Below are positions 18,515 through 26,896 of a DNA stretch of 55,260 nucleotides, one piece after another. Below the pieces are notes generated by a model. The model ran no database searches, had not been told where the DNA came from, and saw nothing but the letters and a program-made list of their open reading frames with translations. The stretch comes from an uncultured Pseudohongiella sp. (lineage in GTDB: Bacteria; Pseudomonadota; Gammaproteobacteria; Pseudomonadales; Pseudohongiellaceae), in contig CACAEJ010000012.1 of assembly GCA_902531515.1 (NCBI GenBank), positions 1 through 55,260 on the forward strand, given 5' to 3'. A program made the position numbers and the translations under genes. Each line of letters starts with the position of its first letter. Position 1 is the first letter of the stretch.

Positions 18515-18814
18515 CTAAATCCAGCCATATTCTTTAAGCGATATTTTTGCGTCAGAAAAAATGATGCCTTCTTGTTCTAATCGTGATTTTTGGATCCTAT
18601 ATTTTTCAGTTCCTACTCGGAAAGAAATGTATCCTTTTGAATTAATTACCCTATACCATGGTAGACTGCTTTTTGGCGGAAGATGTTTCAGCGTATAGCC
18701 CACGTAGCGAGCATAACCTGGTAAGCCAGCGCGACTTGCTACTCCGCCATATGAACATACCTTTCCCTTGGGAATATGAGAGATGACAGACCAGATTTTT
18801 TTCTGATGATTCAT
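18515..18814 (-). CDS. Alkyltransferase-like protein (MGMT family, active-site Cys replaced)
   Basis: This 99-aa protein matches the DNA-binding domain of O6-alkylguanine transferases: IPKGKVCSYGGVASRAG, ARYVGYTLKHL with the arginine finger, and PWYRVINSKG. Where the repair enzymes have the PCHR acceptor cysteine, this has PWYR, so it cannot accept alkyl groups. That is the hallmark of ATL proteins (YbaZ/Atl1), which bind O6-alkylguanine and hand it to nucleotide excision repair. It is a single gene, divergent from fxsA. Confidence 0.92.
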   Translation of the reverse strand: MNHQKKIWSVISHIPKGKVCSYGGVASRAGLPGYARYVGYTLKHLPPKSSLPWYRVINSKGYISFRVGTEKYRIQKSRLEQEGIIFSDAKISLKEYGWI

Positions 18815-18889
18815 AATTTGCTATCGCGGGGCTGAGGCTGATTTCTAAGTGACGAAATTCTACCACCCATTCCCAGAAAGGATTAAGTT

Positions 18890-19393
18890 TTGCGCCTAAT
18901 GTTGATAATTTTTATTGCTACTCCTCTTCTTGAAATGCTTGTTCTATTTGAGGCGGCAGACGTTTTGGGTGCTTGGCCTACGCTTTTACTAGTAATTCTT
19001 ACCGCTGTAATTGGCTTGAATATTCTTAAAAGAGAGGGAATTTCTACGCTTTTGCGAGCAAATACAAGATTGAACTCAGGAGAACTTCCAGCTCAAGAAA
19101 TCATTGAAGCAATGTTATTAGCAGGTGCTGGAGCGCTTTTAATCACCCCTGGATTTTTGACAGATTTTCTGGGCTTTAGCTTGTTGGCCAGGCCTCTGCG
19201 TGAGTTGGCCGCAAGATCGATTATGAGAGCAGGCTTTTTTAAAACCGTAATTGTGGACAATGTCCAAGCTTCTCCATATCCGCCAACTAGCGGACAAGAA
19301 TCTAAGTTCGAATTTGGTAGTGTCTATGAAGGTGAGTACACAAATGATAAAGAAATCGGAGAAATTGAAGACTCAGAAAGAAAAAATATTTAA
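18890..19393 (+). CDS. fxsA: FxsA-family membrane protein, TTG start
   Basis: FxsA is an inner-membrane protein that in Escherichia coli, when overproduced, relieves F-plasmid exclusion of phage T7. Here 167 aa with three or four membrane segments: TPLLEMLVLFEAADVLGAWPT, then LLVILTAVIGLNILKREG, then LLAGAGALLITPGFLTDFLG, which is the family signature. The C-terminal 45 residues are polar. I place the start at TTG 18890 because AAAGGA ends 7 bases before it and the resulting MRLM N-terminus matches the family; ATG 18899 would be 16 bases from that site. fxsA just upstream of groESL is the order also found in E. coli. Confidence 0.9.
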   Translation: MRLMLIIFIATPLLEMLVLFEAADVLGAWPTLLLVILTAVIGLNILKREGISTLLRANTRLNSGELPAQEIIEAMLLAGAGALLITPGFLTDFLGFSLLARPLRELAARSIMRAGFFKTVIVDNVQASPYPPTSGQESKFEFGSVYEGEYTNDKEIGEIEDSERKNI

Positions 19394-19463
19394 TAAAAAC
19401 AATAATTTAGTGAATTTTTTTTAAAAAATGCTCAAAAATGTTAAAAGAATTAATCGCCAGCTA

Positions 19464-19490
19464 TTGAATTTTGCACATAAAACCCCATCT
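19464..19490 (+). promoter_or_regulatory. Sigma-32 (RpoH) heat-shock promoter of groESL
   Basis: TTGAA at 19464-19468, a 14-base spacer, and CCCCATCT at 19483-19490 match the RpoH consensus (CTTGAA, 13-14, CCCCATnT). The same layout drives groE in E. coli. It lies about 150 bases before groES, with no gene between. Confidence 0.8.
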
Positions 19491-19640
19491 TGAAACCATC
19501 AATAATATAGCTGCGATTCAGTGTTTATTTGGGTTGCACTACTTCTTGTGTTTGTGTCTACTATTGAGCCGGTCACCGGGCCTTCGTAATGGTAGGCAAG
19601 AAACCGATAAATAAAATCGTTTGACCTAGGAGACGAAAGA

Positions 19641-19931
19641 ATGAATATCCGGCCTTTACAAGATCGCGTCGTAGTGAGACGCATGGAAGAAGAAACAACG
19701 AGTTCAGGAGGAATTGTGCTACCAGGTACGGCCACCGAGAAGCCCGCTCAGGGTGAAGTGATAGCGGTGGGCCCTGGAAAGCGGTTAGAAAATGGGGGCA
19801 GTCAACCAGTGGATGTGAAAGTGGGAGACACCGTCGTTTTTGGAAAGTACTCCAGTAACACCGTGAAAATTGGTGAGGAGGAATTACTGATTTTAAATGA
19901 AAGTGAAATTTTTGGCGTTATTGAGTCTTAA
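19641..19931 (+). CDS. groES: Co-chaperonin GroES
   Basis: GroES (96 aa) is the heptameric lid of the GroEL folding chamber. The N-terminus [13 protein letters not shown], the mobile loop [15 protein letters not shown] and the C-terminal [17 protein letters not shown] are all present. CTAGGAGACG lies just before the ATG. groEL follows after 55 bases. Transcription probably starts at the RpoH-type promoter at 19464. Confidence 0.98.
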   Translation: MNIRPLQDRVVVRRMEEETTSSGGIVLPGTATEKPAQGEVIAVGPGKRLENGGSQPVDVKVGDTVVFGKYSSNTVKIGEEELLILNESEIFGVIES

Positions 19932-19983
19932 TGAAAAATCTAGACATGACTTCAATTATTACTTCGAAAAGATAGGACATTAA

Positions 19984-21630
<1,647 letters not shown>

Positions 21631-21668
21631 TACTCTTTAAATAGCTTCGAATAGGAGATGCTCTTCAA

Positions 21669-21690
21669 GGCGCAGAAGAGATTCTGCGTC
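21669..21690 (+). terminator. Hairpin after groEL
   Basis: CGCAGAA and TTCTGCG form a 7-bp stem around a GAGA tetraloop, extendable by two pairs (one G-U). There is no T run after it, so it may protect the 3' end of the groESL mRNA rather than stop transcription by itself. Confidence 0.5.
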
Positions 21691-21699
21691 TTGGGATTC

Positions 21700-21761
21700 A
21701 GCTTCCGTGAAATGGCTAGTAACAGTTAGCAGCAGCTGCGGAACGGAGAAGCTATTTTTTT
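21700..21761 (+). terminator. Rho-independent terminator candidate of groESL
   Basis: AGCTTCCGT (21700-21708) pairs with ACGGA/AGCT (21743-21753) with a 2-base bulge, followed by seven T (21755-21761). A smaller inner stem (GCTA/TAGC) lies in the loop. The stem followed by a T run fits an intrinsic terminator about 70-130 bases after groEL. Confidence 0.55.
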
Positions 21762-21904
21762 GAGATATCAAAGGAAAATATTTTTCCCAGATTTTTGACT
21801 AATGAATTCAAGTATTGCGACGCCAATTTAATACGCTTGATTTTATGACCTGCAATCTTTAAGTTATCCAAATAAGATTTTTCCTGGTGATAGGAGTTTC
21901 AAAC

Positions 21905-22117
21905 ATGCCGCATCTTTTATTGATAGTTCTGTCTATGTCCTCAACGGCAGTATTTGCTCATGACGGGCCTTTCTATTCTGTCGAACACTTAGACGCGATT
22001 TTGTGGCTGGGTTTTGTTGCAACTGCAACTATAGTCGCAGGGCTTCCTATTTTCGATAAATCTACTGAGTTAATTTCAACGCGAGTTGACAAGTATTTTA
22101 GAGATAAGAATTTATAG
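21905..22117 (+). CDS. Small single-span membrane protein upstream of sodN
   Basis: This 70-aa protein has a signal-like N-terminus (MPHLLLIVLSMSSTAVFA), then HDGPFYSVEHLD, then one hydrophobic span (about 31-46, ILWLGFVATATIVAGL) and a charged tail. ATG 21905 has TAGGAG 8 bases upstream; an in-frame GTG at 21887 overlaps that site and is less likely. It ends 26 bases before sodN in the same direction. The AH-x-G start followed by EHLD faintly recalls the beginning of HupE/UreJ nickel permeases, but it is far too short to be one. A role in nickel handling for SodN is only suggested by position. I do not recognise a family. Confidence 0.65.
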   Translation: MPHLLLIVLSMSSTAVFAHDGPFYSVEHLDAILWLGFVATATIVAGLPIFDKSTELISTRVDKYFRDKNL

Positions 22118-22143
22118 CAGTATCAACATTGAAGGGGAAACTT

Positions 22144-22617
22144 ATGATATTCAAGATGCCGATTGCTCAAGCTCATTGTGATATCCCTTGTAAGATTTAC
22201 GATCCAATGATCGCTCAAGTAGCGGCTCTTAGTGTTGCTCGATTAGTAGATCTTCTCTTGGAAATTGAATCAGGGTCAGCTTCGATAGAAAGCCAAAATG
22301 AACTCACACGGTTAGTTCAAGAAAAGGAGGTACAGGCCCGAAACGTAAAGTCGGAGGTGAATATAATATGGGGGGATTATTTTAAATCTCCACAGATTAA
22401 AGAGCATCCTAGTGTGCATGAATTAGTTCATTCGATAATGATGTGTGGGTCGAAATGCAAGCAGAGCGTGGATAAATCCGAAGCGACTAGGCTAGTCGAG
22501 TTGGTTAATGACTTCGCTGATATTTTTTGGCAAACAAAAGGCATTTCAACAAAACGGGTCATTGCCCCTTACCCACCGGCACTAGTTATCGTTCAGCCGA
22601 TATTGGTTGATGCTTAA
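22144..22617 (+). CDS. sodN: Nickel superoxide dismutase precursor
   Basis: NiSOD converts superoxide to oxygen and hydrogen peroxide with one Ni per subunit. A 10-residue propeptide (MIFKMPIAQA) is followed by the nickel hook HCDIPCKIYDP: mature His1, Cys2 and Cys6 are the ligands, and Asp3 and Tyr9 are kept. IIWGDYFKSP and HPSVHELV match the family helices, and FWQTKG is the usual C-terminal segment. Two oddities: mature C91 and C95 form an extra CxxxC, and 20-odd residues extend past the usual end. The start is ATG 22144, with AAGGGG 6 bases upstream; an in-frame TTG at 22129 is less likely. The maturation protease gene overlaps its 3' end. Confidence 0.93.
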   Translation: MIFKMPIAQAHCDIPCKIYDPMIAQVAALSVARLVDLLLEIESGSASIESQNELTRLVQEKEVQARNVKSEVNIIWGDYFKSPQIKEHPSVHELVHSIMMCGSKCKQSVDKSEATRLVELVNDFADIFWQTKGISTKRVIAPYPPALVIVQPILVDA

Positions 22618-22921
22618 AGTTTTTAGGGTCAGTGGGAGCAGCATGCTTCCAACCTTTAACTCTGGCGATATCGTTCTCGTAAAGCATGAGGATCATTTCA
22701 AACCTGGTGACATAATCGTGCTTAATCACCCGACCGTGGGCATGGTGGTAAAGCGAGTCAAAACCATACTTAGAGAATATTTATATTTGACCGGAGACAA
22801 TAAAAGGTTAGACTCGTCAACATGCGGTGAGCCGCTATCCAATTCGTTAGCTGAAGGGCGTGTCTTCGCCGTGTATCGTTTTCCATTTAATATTAAGTTG
22901 TTGCCCGCAATTACCGACTAA
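22610..22921 (+). CDS. sodX: Nickel-SOD maturation protease (S26 family)
   Basis: This 103-aa S26 signal-peptidase-like protein is expected to cut the SodN propeptide so that His1 can bind nickel. The Ser/Lys dyad is visible: S11 in SGSSMLPTF and K48 in GMVVKRV, followed by LTGDN, the conserved box E of the family. Unlike true signal peptidases there is no N-terminal membrane segment, in line with a cytoplasmic role. The ATG at 22610 overlaps the sodN stop by 8 bases, implying coupled translation. Confidence 0.92.
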   Translation: MLKVFRVSGSSMLPTFNSGDIVLVKHEDHFKPGDIIVLNHPTVGMVVKRVKTILREYLYLTGDNKRLDSSTCGEPLSNSLAEGRVFAVYRFPFNIKLLPAITD

Positions 22922-22948
22922 TTAGATATCAGAGAGGAAGTTGAGGTA

Positions 22949-23347
22949 ATGACAGAAGCTTTCAAATATTTCGGGCTTACCATGCCAAAATTTACGATCG
23001 GTTACGGTGTTTTCTTGCTGCTGTGGGGTACTGTAGTTTCACTTATTTCGGGTTCGCAGTCGATTACTTCCTGGATCCCAGCTTTACTAGGAATTCCAAT
23101 TTGTCTCATGGGTTTCTTAGCCATAGTCAAACCTGCGGGAATAAAAATATGGAGTCATATCGCAGTTCTATTTGGCCTAGTGGCTTTCCTGGGCGGATTT
23201 GATTTTTTTAGAGGGCTTTTTAGTGATGGGGGTGCGTTTGGCAATCCAACTGCGGCAATTTCAAAAATTATGTTACTGACGACAGGGGCTGTTTATGTTT
23301 TTGGTTGTTTAAAATCTTTTAAGTGGGCGAGAAGGCAGCGCCAATAG
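22949..23347 (+). CDS. Four-span membrane protein of unknown function
   Basis: This 132-aa protein has four hydrophobic segments at about 16-34, 39-60, 66-87 and 105-121, a short acidic/aromatic loop (GGFDFFRGLFSDGG) and a basic C-terminus (KWARRQRQ). GAGAGGAAG lies 8 bases before the ATG. I do not recognise a named family. It is 27 bases after sodX, so it could belong to the NiSOD operon, but nothing in it points to nickel (no His or Cys cluster). Confidence 0.8.
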   Translation: MTEAFKYFGLTMPKFTIGYGVFLLLWGTVVSLISGSQSITSWIPALLGIPICLMGFLAIVKPAGIKIWSHIAVLFGLVAFLGGFDFFRGLFSDGGAFGNPTAAISKIMLLTTGAVYVFGCLKSFKWARRQRQ

Positions 23348-23380
23348 TAAGGAGCATTTAGTTACAGACTATAGGTATTT

Positions 23381-23406
23381 TTGACTAAAAATTCATTAAC
23401 TATAAC
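23381..23406 (+). promoter_or_regulatory. Weak promoter candidate for the coiled-coil gene
   Basis: TTGACT (23381-23386) and TATAAC (23401-23406) lie 14 bases apart, 22 bases before the next ATG. The hexamers are fair but the spacer is short. Confidence 0.3.
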
Positions 23407-23427
23407 TGGGATAGCACTCAAAAAAAG

Positions 23428-24222
23428 ATGAATAAAGACGACGACTTAAATGACATTCCACCACTCGTTCCGGAAAGGGATGATGTCGCATCACACCTAA
23501 ATGATAAAAGAGCGCAGAATCAGGAAATAGTCCGACCTAATTACTACACAGAGAAAGTGAAAGTTAGTTCTTGGCCGGTGAGGATAATGCTTACGATACT
23601 GACGCTAGTTGCAGCCGGTGGGAGTTACGCCGGATACTATTTTTACGATAAATACCAGACAGATCTTCGCCAAGCCAATCTCAGAATTGGAGACTTAGAG
23701 GTGGCGCTTGCTCTTGCGGGTGAGTCGGCGGAGGAGTCTGACAACGATCTTATGGAAAATATTAATAGAACTATCGAACAATACGACTTGCTTTGGGCAA
23801 ATTGGAGAGCGAACAATAAGCAATTTGATGATATTGCGGGAGAAATTTCGCGGTTAAAAATTACAAACGAAGGGCAAGATGAAACAACCGAGAGTAATAG
23901 TAAAGCTATCGCATTGGTTAACGAGTCTATGCTCTCGAGTGACACTCAAATTAACAGTTTAACAAATAACTACAATCAACTAATGGGCTCATTCAGTAGC
24001 TTGAATGCTAGCGTAGATGAATTGGGTACGTTGCGCGGAGATCTTGAATCAATTCGTCAGGCGCTTAATAGTGGAGATAGCACCGTCTTGGGGTTAGCGG
24101 GAAGAGTTGAATATATTGAGCAGTCGATGGAGTCGGTTAATGCCCACAGACTGCAGATTAATGAGAGTCTATTTCGGTTACAAGAAAACATTGAAGCTCT
24201 TCAAAGGTCAGGAGGTCTCTAA
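23428..24222 (+). CDS. Single-span membrane protein with long periplasmic coiled coil
   Basis: This 264-aa protein has an acidic cytosolic N-terminus (about 1-50, with PPLVPERDD), one membrane span at about 54-72 (IMLTILTLVAAGGSYAGYYF) and about 190 residues of predicted alpha helix in the periplasm. The helical part is rich in Asn, Ser, Glu and Gln with heptad-like spacing of Leu and Ile, and lacks Cys. I do not recognise a family. The overall plan resembles anchored coiled-coil proteins that bridge membrane and wall or organise complexes. Its stop overlaps the stop of the convergent crotonase gene by 4 bases. Confidence 0.8.
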   Translation: MNKDDDLNDIPPLVPERDDVASHLNDKRAQNQEIVRPNYYTEKVKVSSWPVRIMLTILTLVAAGGSYAGYYFYDKYQTDLRQANLRIGDLEVALALAGESAEESDNDLMENINRTIEQYDLLWANWRANNKQFDDIAGEISRLKITNEGQDETTESNSKAIALVNESMLSSDTQINSLTNNYNQLMGSFSSLNASVDELGTLRGDLESIRQALNSGDSTVLGLAGRVEYIEQSMESVNAHRLQINESLFRLQENIEALQRSGGL

Positions 24223-25013
24223 TCTCCTGTAAAGTTCGGAGAACGTTTCTCGATAAATGCGGATACCCCCTCCTTAAAATCACGTCTAGATGCGCAGTCA
24301 GAAAAGTATTCTGCTTCCGCTTGAAGTTGGGATTCGAACTCACTCTCGAGCGAACGGTAAAACAATGCTTTTGTATTCCCATAAACGTGCGTCGGGCCGC
24401 TTGCCAGTCGTTCAGCTAATTTTCTTGTTTCGCTCTCGAGTTCATCGCTTGGAACCACAAAATTTATCATGCCGATATCTTTGGCAGTATTTGCATCAAA
24501 ACGATCGCCAAGAAGTGCTATTTCCATCGCTTTTTTGATGCCTACAGCGCGTGGTAAGTGAAAGGAGGAAGAGCCGTCTGGGCTAGTACCGATCTTACAA
24601 TAGGCGAGGGTGAAAAAGGCATCTTCTGAAGCTATAACTAAATCACTCGCTAGTGCGACTGACACTCCTGCTCCCGCGGCAGCACCCTGACAGCTGGCGA
24701 TAATAGGCTTTGGCATGCGCCTCATGGCGAACATTATTGGATGAAGATCATGTATCCGCAGCATGAATTCTTTTCTGATCTCCTCGGGAGATTTCTTAAT
24801 GGATTCACCCATCCCTTTAACATCGCCACCAGCCATAAAATGATCACCTTCACCCTTTAGAACAACGCAGCGAACCGCCGTGTCCAGTTCAACTTCGTGT
24901 AATGCTTCGCACAATAGCTTTCTCATATCCATGCTCAATGCATTTCTCGCATCAGGGCGATTCATGGTAAGAATGGCCACGCCGTTTTCAGTGTACATTT
25001 CTAGATCGGACAT
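24219..25013 (-). CDS. Enoyl-CoA hydratase/isomerase (crotonase) family
   Basis: This 264-aa crotonase has the oxyanion-hole segments AGGDVKGM and CQGAAAGAGVSVALASD. The Glu that follows GGG in true enoyl-CoA hydratases is absent, and the later catalytic position reads SPDGSS, with an Asp as in PaaG-type isomerases. So an isomerase or other crotonase reaction on an acyl-CoA is as likely as hydration. The start is ATG 25013, with GGAGCG just upstream; a longer open frame reaches 25082 without a ribosome site. No other beta-oxidation gene is next to it. Confidence 0.85.
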   Translation of the reverse strand: MSDLEMYTENGVAILTMNRPDARNALSMDMRKLLCEALHEVELDTAVRCVVLKGEGDHFMAGGDVKGMGESIKKSPEEIRKEFMLRIHDLHPIMFAMRRMPKPIIASCQGAAAGAGVSVALASDLVIASEDAFFTLAYCKIGTSPDGSSSFHLPRAVGIKKAMEIALLGDRFDANTAKDIGMINFVVPSDELESETRKLAERLASGPTHVYGNTKALFYRSLESEFESQLQAEAEYFSDCASRRDFKEGVSAFIEKRSPNFTGD

Positions 25014-25096
25014 TTTCGCTCCAATAAAGTAAAAATCGGTTTCAGAATAGGTAAGTATAGCTTGGAAATCACCGAACCTCACTTATGATATCTGAT

Positions 25097-25124
25097 TTGG
25101 TTAATTTATCTCTTCGGGTATAAT
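25097..25124 (+). promoter_or_regulatory. Sigma-70 promoter of the tRNA-Leu gene
   Basis: TTGGTT (25097-25102), a 16-base spacer and a perfect TATAAT (25119-25124) precede the tRNA by 40 bases. Confidence 0.65.
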
Positions 25125-25163
25125 GAAGCACCTTGAAGAATTTACTTCTTCAGCAAAAAATGA

Positions 25164-25248
25164 GCGGACGTGGCGGAATTGGTAGACGCGCTAGATTTAG
25201 GTTCTAGTATCGCAAGGTGTGAGAGTTCAAGTCTCTCCGTCCGCACCA
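25164..25248 (+). tRNA. tRNA-Leu (anticodon UAG)
   Basis: GCGGACG pairs with CGTCCGC as a 7-bp acceptor stem. The D arm contains GGTAGACGC, the anticodon stem CTAGA/TCTAG holds the loop TTTAGGT with anticodon TAG, a long class II variable arm follows, the T arm reads GAGAGTTCAAGTCTCTC, and CCA is encoded at 25246-25248. The size (85 with CCA) and the long variable arm fit leucine. Confidence 0.97.
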
Positions 25249-25322
25249 CTCATTATGTGAGCCCTTAAACTTGAGTTTCACATCATTTGCCCGCCTATCT
25301 CCAACTGCGTTATTCTGATTTT

Positions 25323-26057
25323 ATGAAAGAGATCTTCAAAAAAGCGAATAAAACACTTAACAAAATAAAATCTGAGCAAACGTCAATCTCAAAGAGTAGT
25401 GATGTCCAGAATTTCTTATCTCAAGTAGCAGCGATACCCAATACGTCTGGTGATGCGCACATGATTTTTGCCTTAGATGCCACTGCGAGTCGCGAGGAGA
25501 CCTGGGGCGTTGCGCGGCAACTTCAAACCGAAATGTTTCTTAGTGCACGATCTTTGGGGGGATTAAGTTTGCAGCTTTGTTATTTCAAGGGCTTCGCCGA
25601 ATTCTTCACGAGTAGGTGGGAAAATAATGCGGATCAGATAGTTCGGATCATGGTAGGACTGAACTGCGAAGCAGGCGCAACGCAGATAGAAAGGGTTTTG
25701 GCCCACGCGATAAATGAAAGCCGGACCCGAAAGATTAAGTGTTTGGTCTATATCGGTGATGCTATGGAGGAGAATGTGGATATCCTTTCGAATCTTGCCG
25801 GTAGATTGGGTTTGTTGAATATACCTGTCTTTATGTTTCAGGAGCGAGGCGATCCAGGAACGAGAAAAGCTTTCATGGAGTGCGCTCGTCTGTCGGGTGG
25901 TGCCTACTCGCAATTCGATAATGCAAGTGTGTCTCACCTAAAGGAGTTACTAAAAGCTGTAGCCGTGTACGCAGCAGGCGGCTACAAGGCCCTCAAGAAG
26001 TTTAGTAAGAGTTCGACAAAGGAAGTTAAACTACTTGAACAGCAGCTTAAATCTTGA
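25323..26057 (+). CDS. VWA-domain protein
   Basis: This 244-aa soluble protein has a von Willebrand A fold in its middle. The MIDAS metal site is complete: DATAS (D52, T54, S56), the Thr in GATQIE and the Asp in YIGDAMEEN. The N-terminal 40 residues are basic and helical, and the C-terminus is Lys-rich. There is no signal peptide. The start ATG 25323 has only a weak ribosome site; an earlier in-frame start at 25287 is possible. It ends 9 bases before a membrane J-domain gene, so the two are co-transcribed and may work together. VWA proteins commonly act as metal-dependent adaptors for complexes; the specific role here is unknown. Confidence 0.8.
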   Translation: MKEIFKKANKTLNKIKSEQTSISKSSDVQNFLSQVAAIPNTSGDAHMIFALDATASREETWGVARQLQTEMFLSARSLGGLSLQLCYFKGFAEFFTSRWENNADQIVRIMVGLNCEAGATQIERVLAHAINESRTRKIKCLVYIGDAMEENVDILSNLAGRLGLLNIPVFMFQERGDPGTRKAFMECARLSGGAYSQFDNASVSHLKELLKAVAVYAAGGYKALKKFSKSSTKEVKLLEQQLKS

Positions 26058-26066
26058 GTAAGTAGA

Positions 26067-26810
26067 ATGATTTTCAGGCTTCTCGCGCTTTTTACACTAC
26101 CGGTGCTTGCCTACTTTTTGGTCAAGTCTCTTCAGGATCGATTTAATTTTTCGCCTCGTCAAACAAGAATCTTATTCTTAATTGTTGCATTCCTACTGGT
26201 AATAGGGGTTTTAGTTTTGCTTGGGAGATTGCCAATTGGAGCGATTTTCGCTCCATTGGGAGCAGCATTTGCTTTCGTTCTGCGTTTTCTACCTACAATT
26301 CTTCGTATACTCCCAATGTGGCAACTATTTAAGGGGAGTTCAGCTTCAGCAAAGCCTAGATCAGATGGGCAAACCTCCACTATTCGAACTGAATACTTTC
26401 TTATGGAACTTGACCATGACAGTGGCGATATGGATGGCTCAATACTGCTTGGCAGCTTTTCTCAGCGGCGTCTTTCGGAACTTGCCTTGGAAGAGCTTTT
26501 AGAGGTTCTCAATGAGTGTCAGAATGAGTCAGACTCTGCTCAGGTGCTTGCTGCCTATATGGATAGGAGTTATCCGGACTGGAGGGATATACTTGAAAGG
26601 GATGCCTACGAGAGCTCCGAATCAGAAGCTCAAATTGATCATAAACTTGCACTTGAGATACTTGGTCTCGATGATCCGATTTCTAAGGAGGATGTTGTCA
26701 GAGCTCATAGACAACTCATGCAAAAATTGCATCCAGACAGAGGTGGATCAGATTACTTGGCAAAGAAAATAAATTTAGCAAAAGACTTTCTGGTCAGCGA
26801 ATTTGATTGA
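26067..26810 (+). CDS. Membrane-anchored J-domain protein
   Basis: This 247-aa protein has hydrophobic segments at about 3-19, 34-52 and 57-75, then a polar middle part, then a C-terminal J domain (about 192-245). The J domain carries the HPD tripeptide at 222-224 within MQKLHPDRGGSDYL, the site that stimulates DnaK-type ATPases. It therefore recruits an Hsp70 to the membrane. The layout resembles DjlA-like and other type III J-proteins but is not DjlA itself. It is preceded at 9 bases by the VWA gene and followed by fumarase. Confidence 0.85.
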   Translation: MIFRLLALFTLPVLAYFLVKSLQDRFNFSPRQTRILFLIVAFLLVIGVLVLLGRLPIGAIFAPLGAAFAFVLRFLPTILRILPMWQLFKGSSASAKPRSDGQTSTIRTEYFLMELDHDSGDMDGSILLGSFSQRRLSELALEELLEVLNECQNESDSAQVLAAYMDRSYPDWRDILERDAYESSESEAQIDHKLALEILGLDDPISKEDVVRAHRQLMQKLHPDRGGSDYLAKKINLAKDFLVSEFD

Positions 26811-26896
26811 TTCAATTTACTTATCGCCCCAGAAAAGCATCCTTGTCAGTGGTAGAATATGTACTTCGTGATTTAGCGATGAAAGAGAAACGACCT

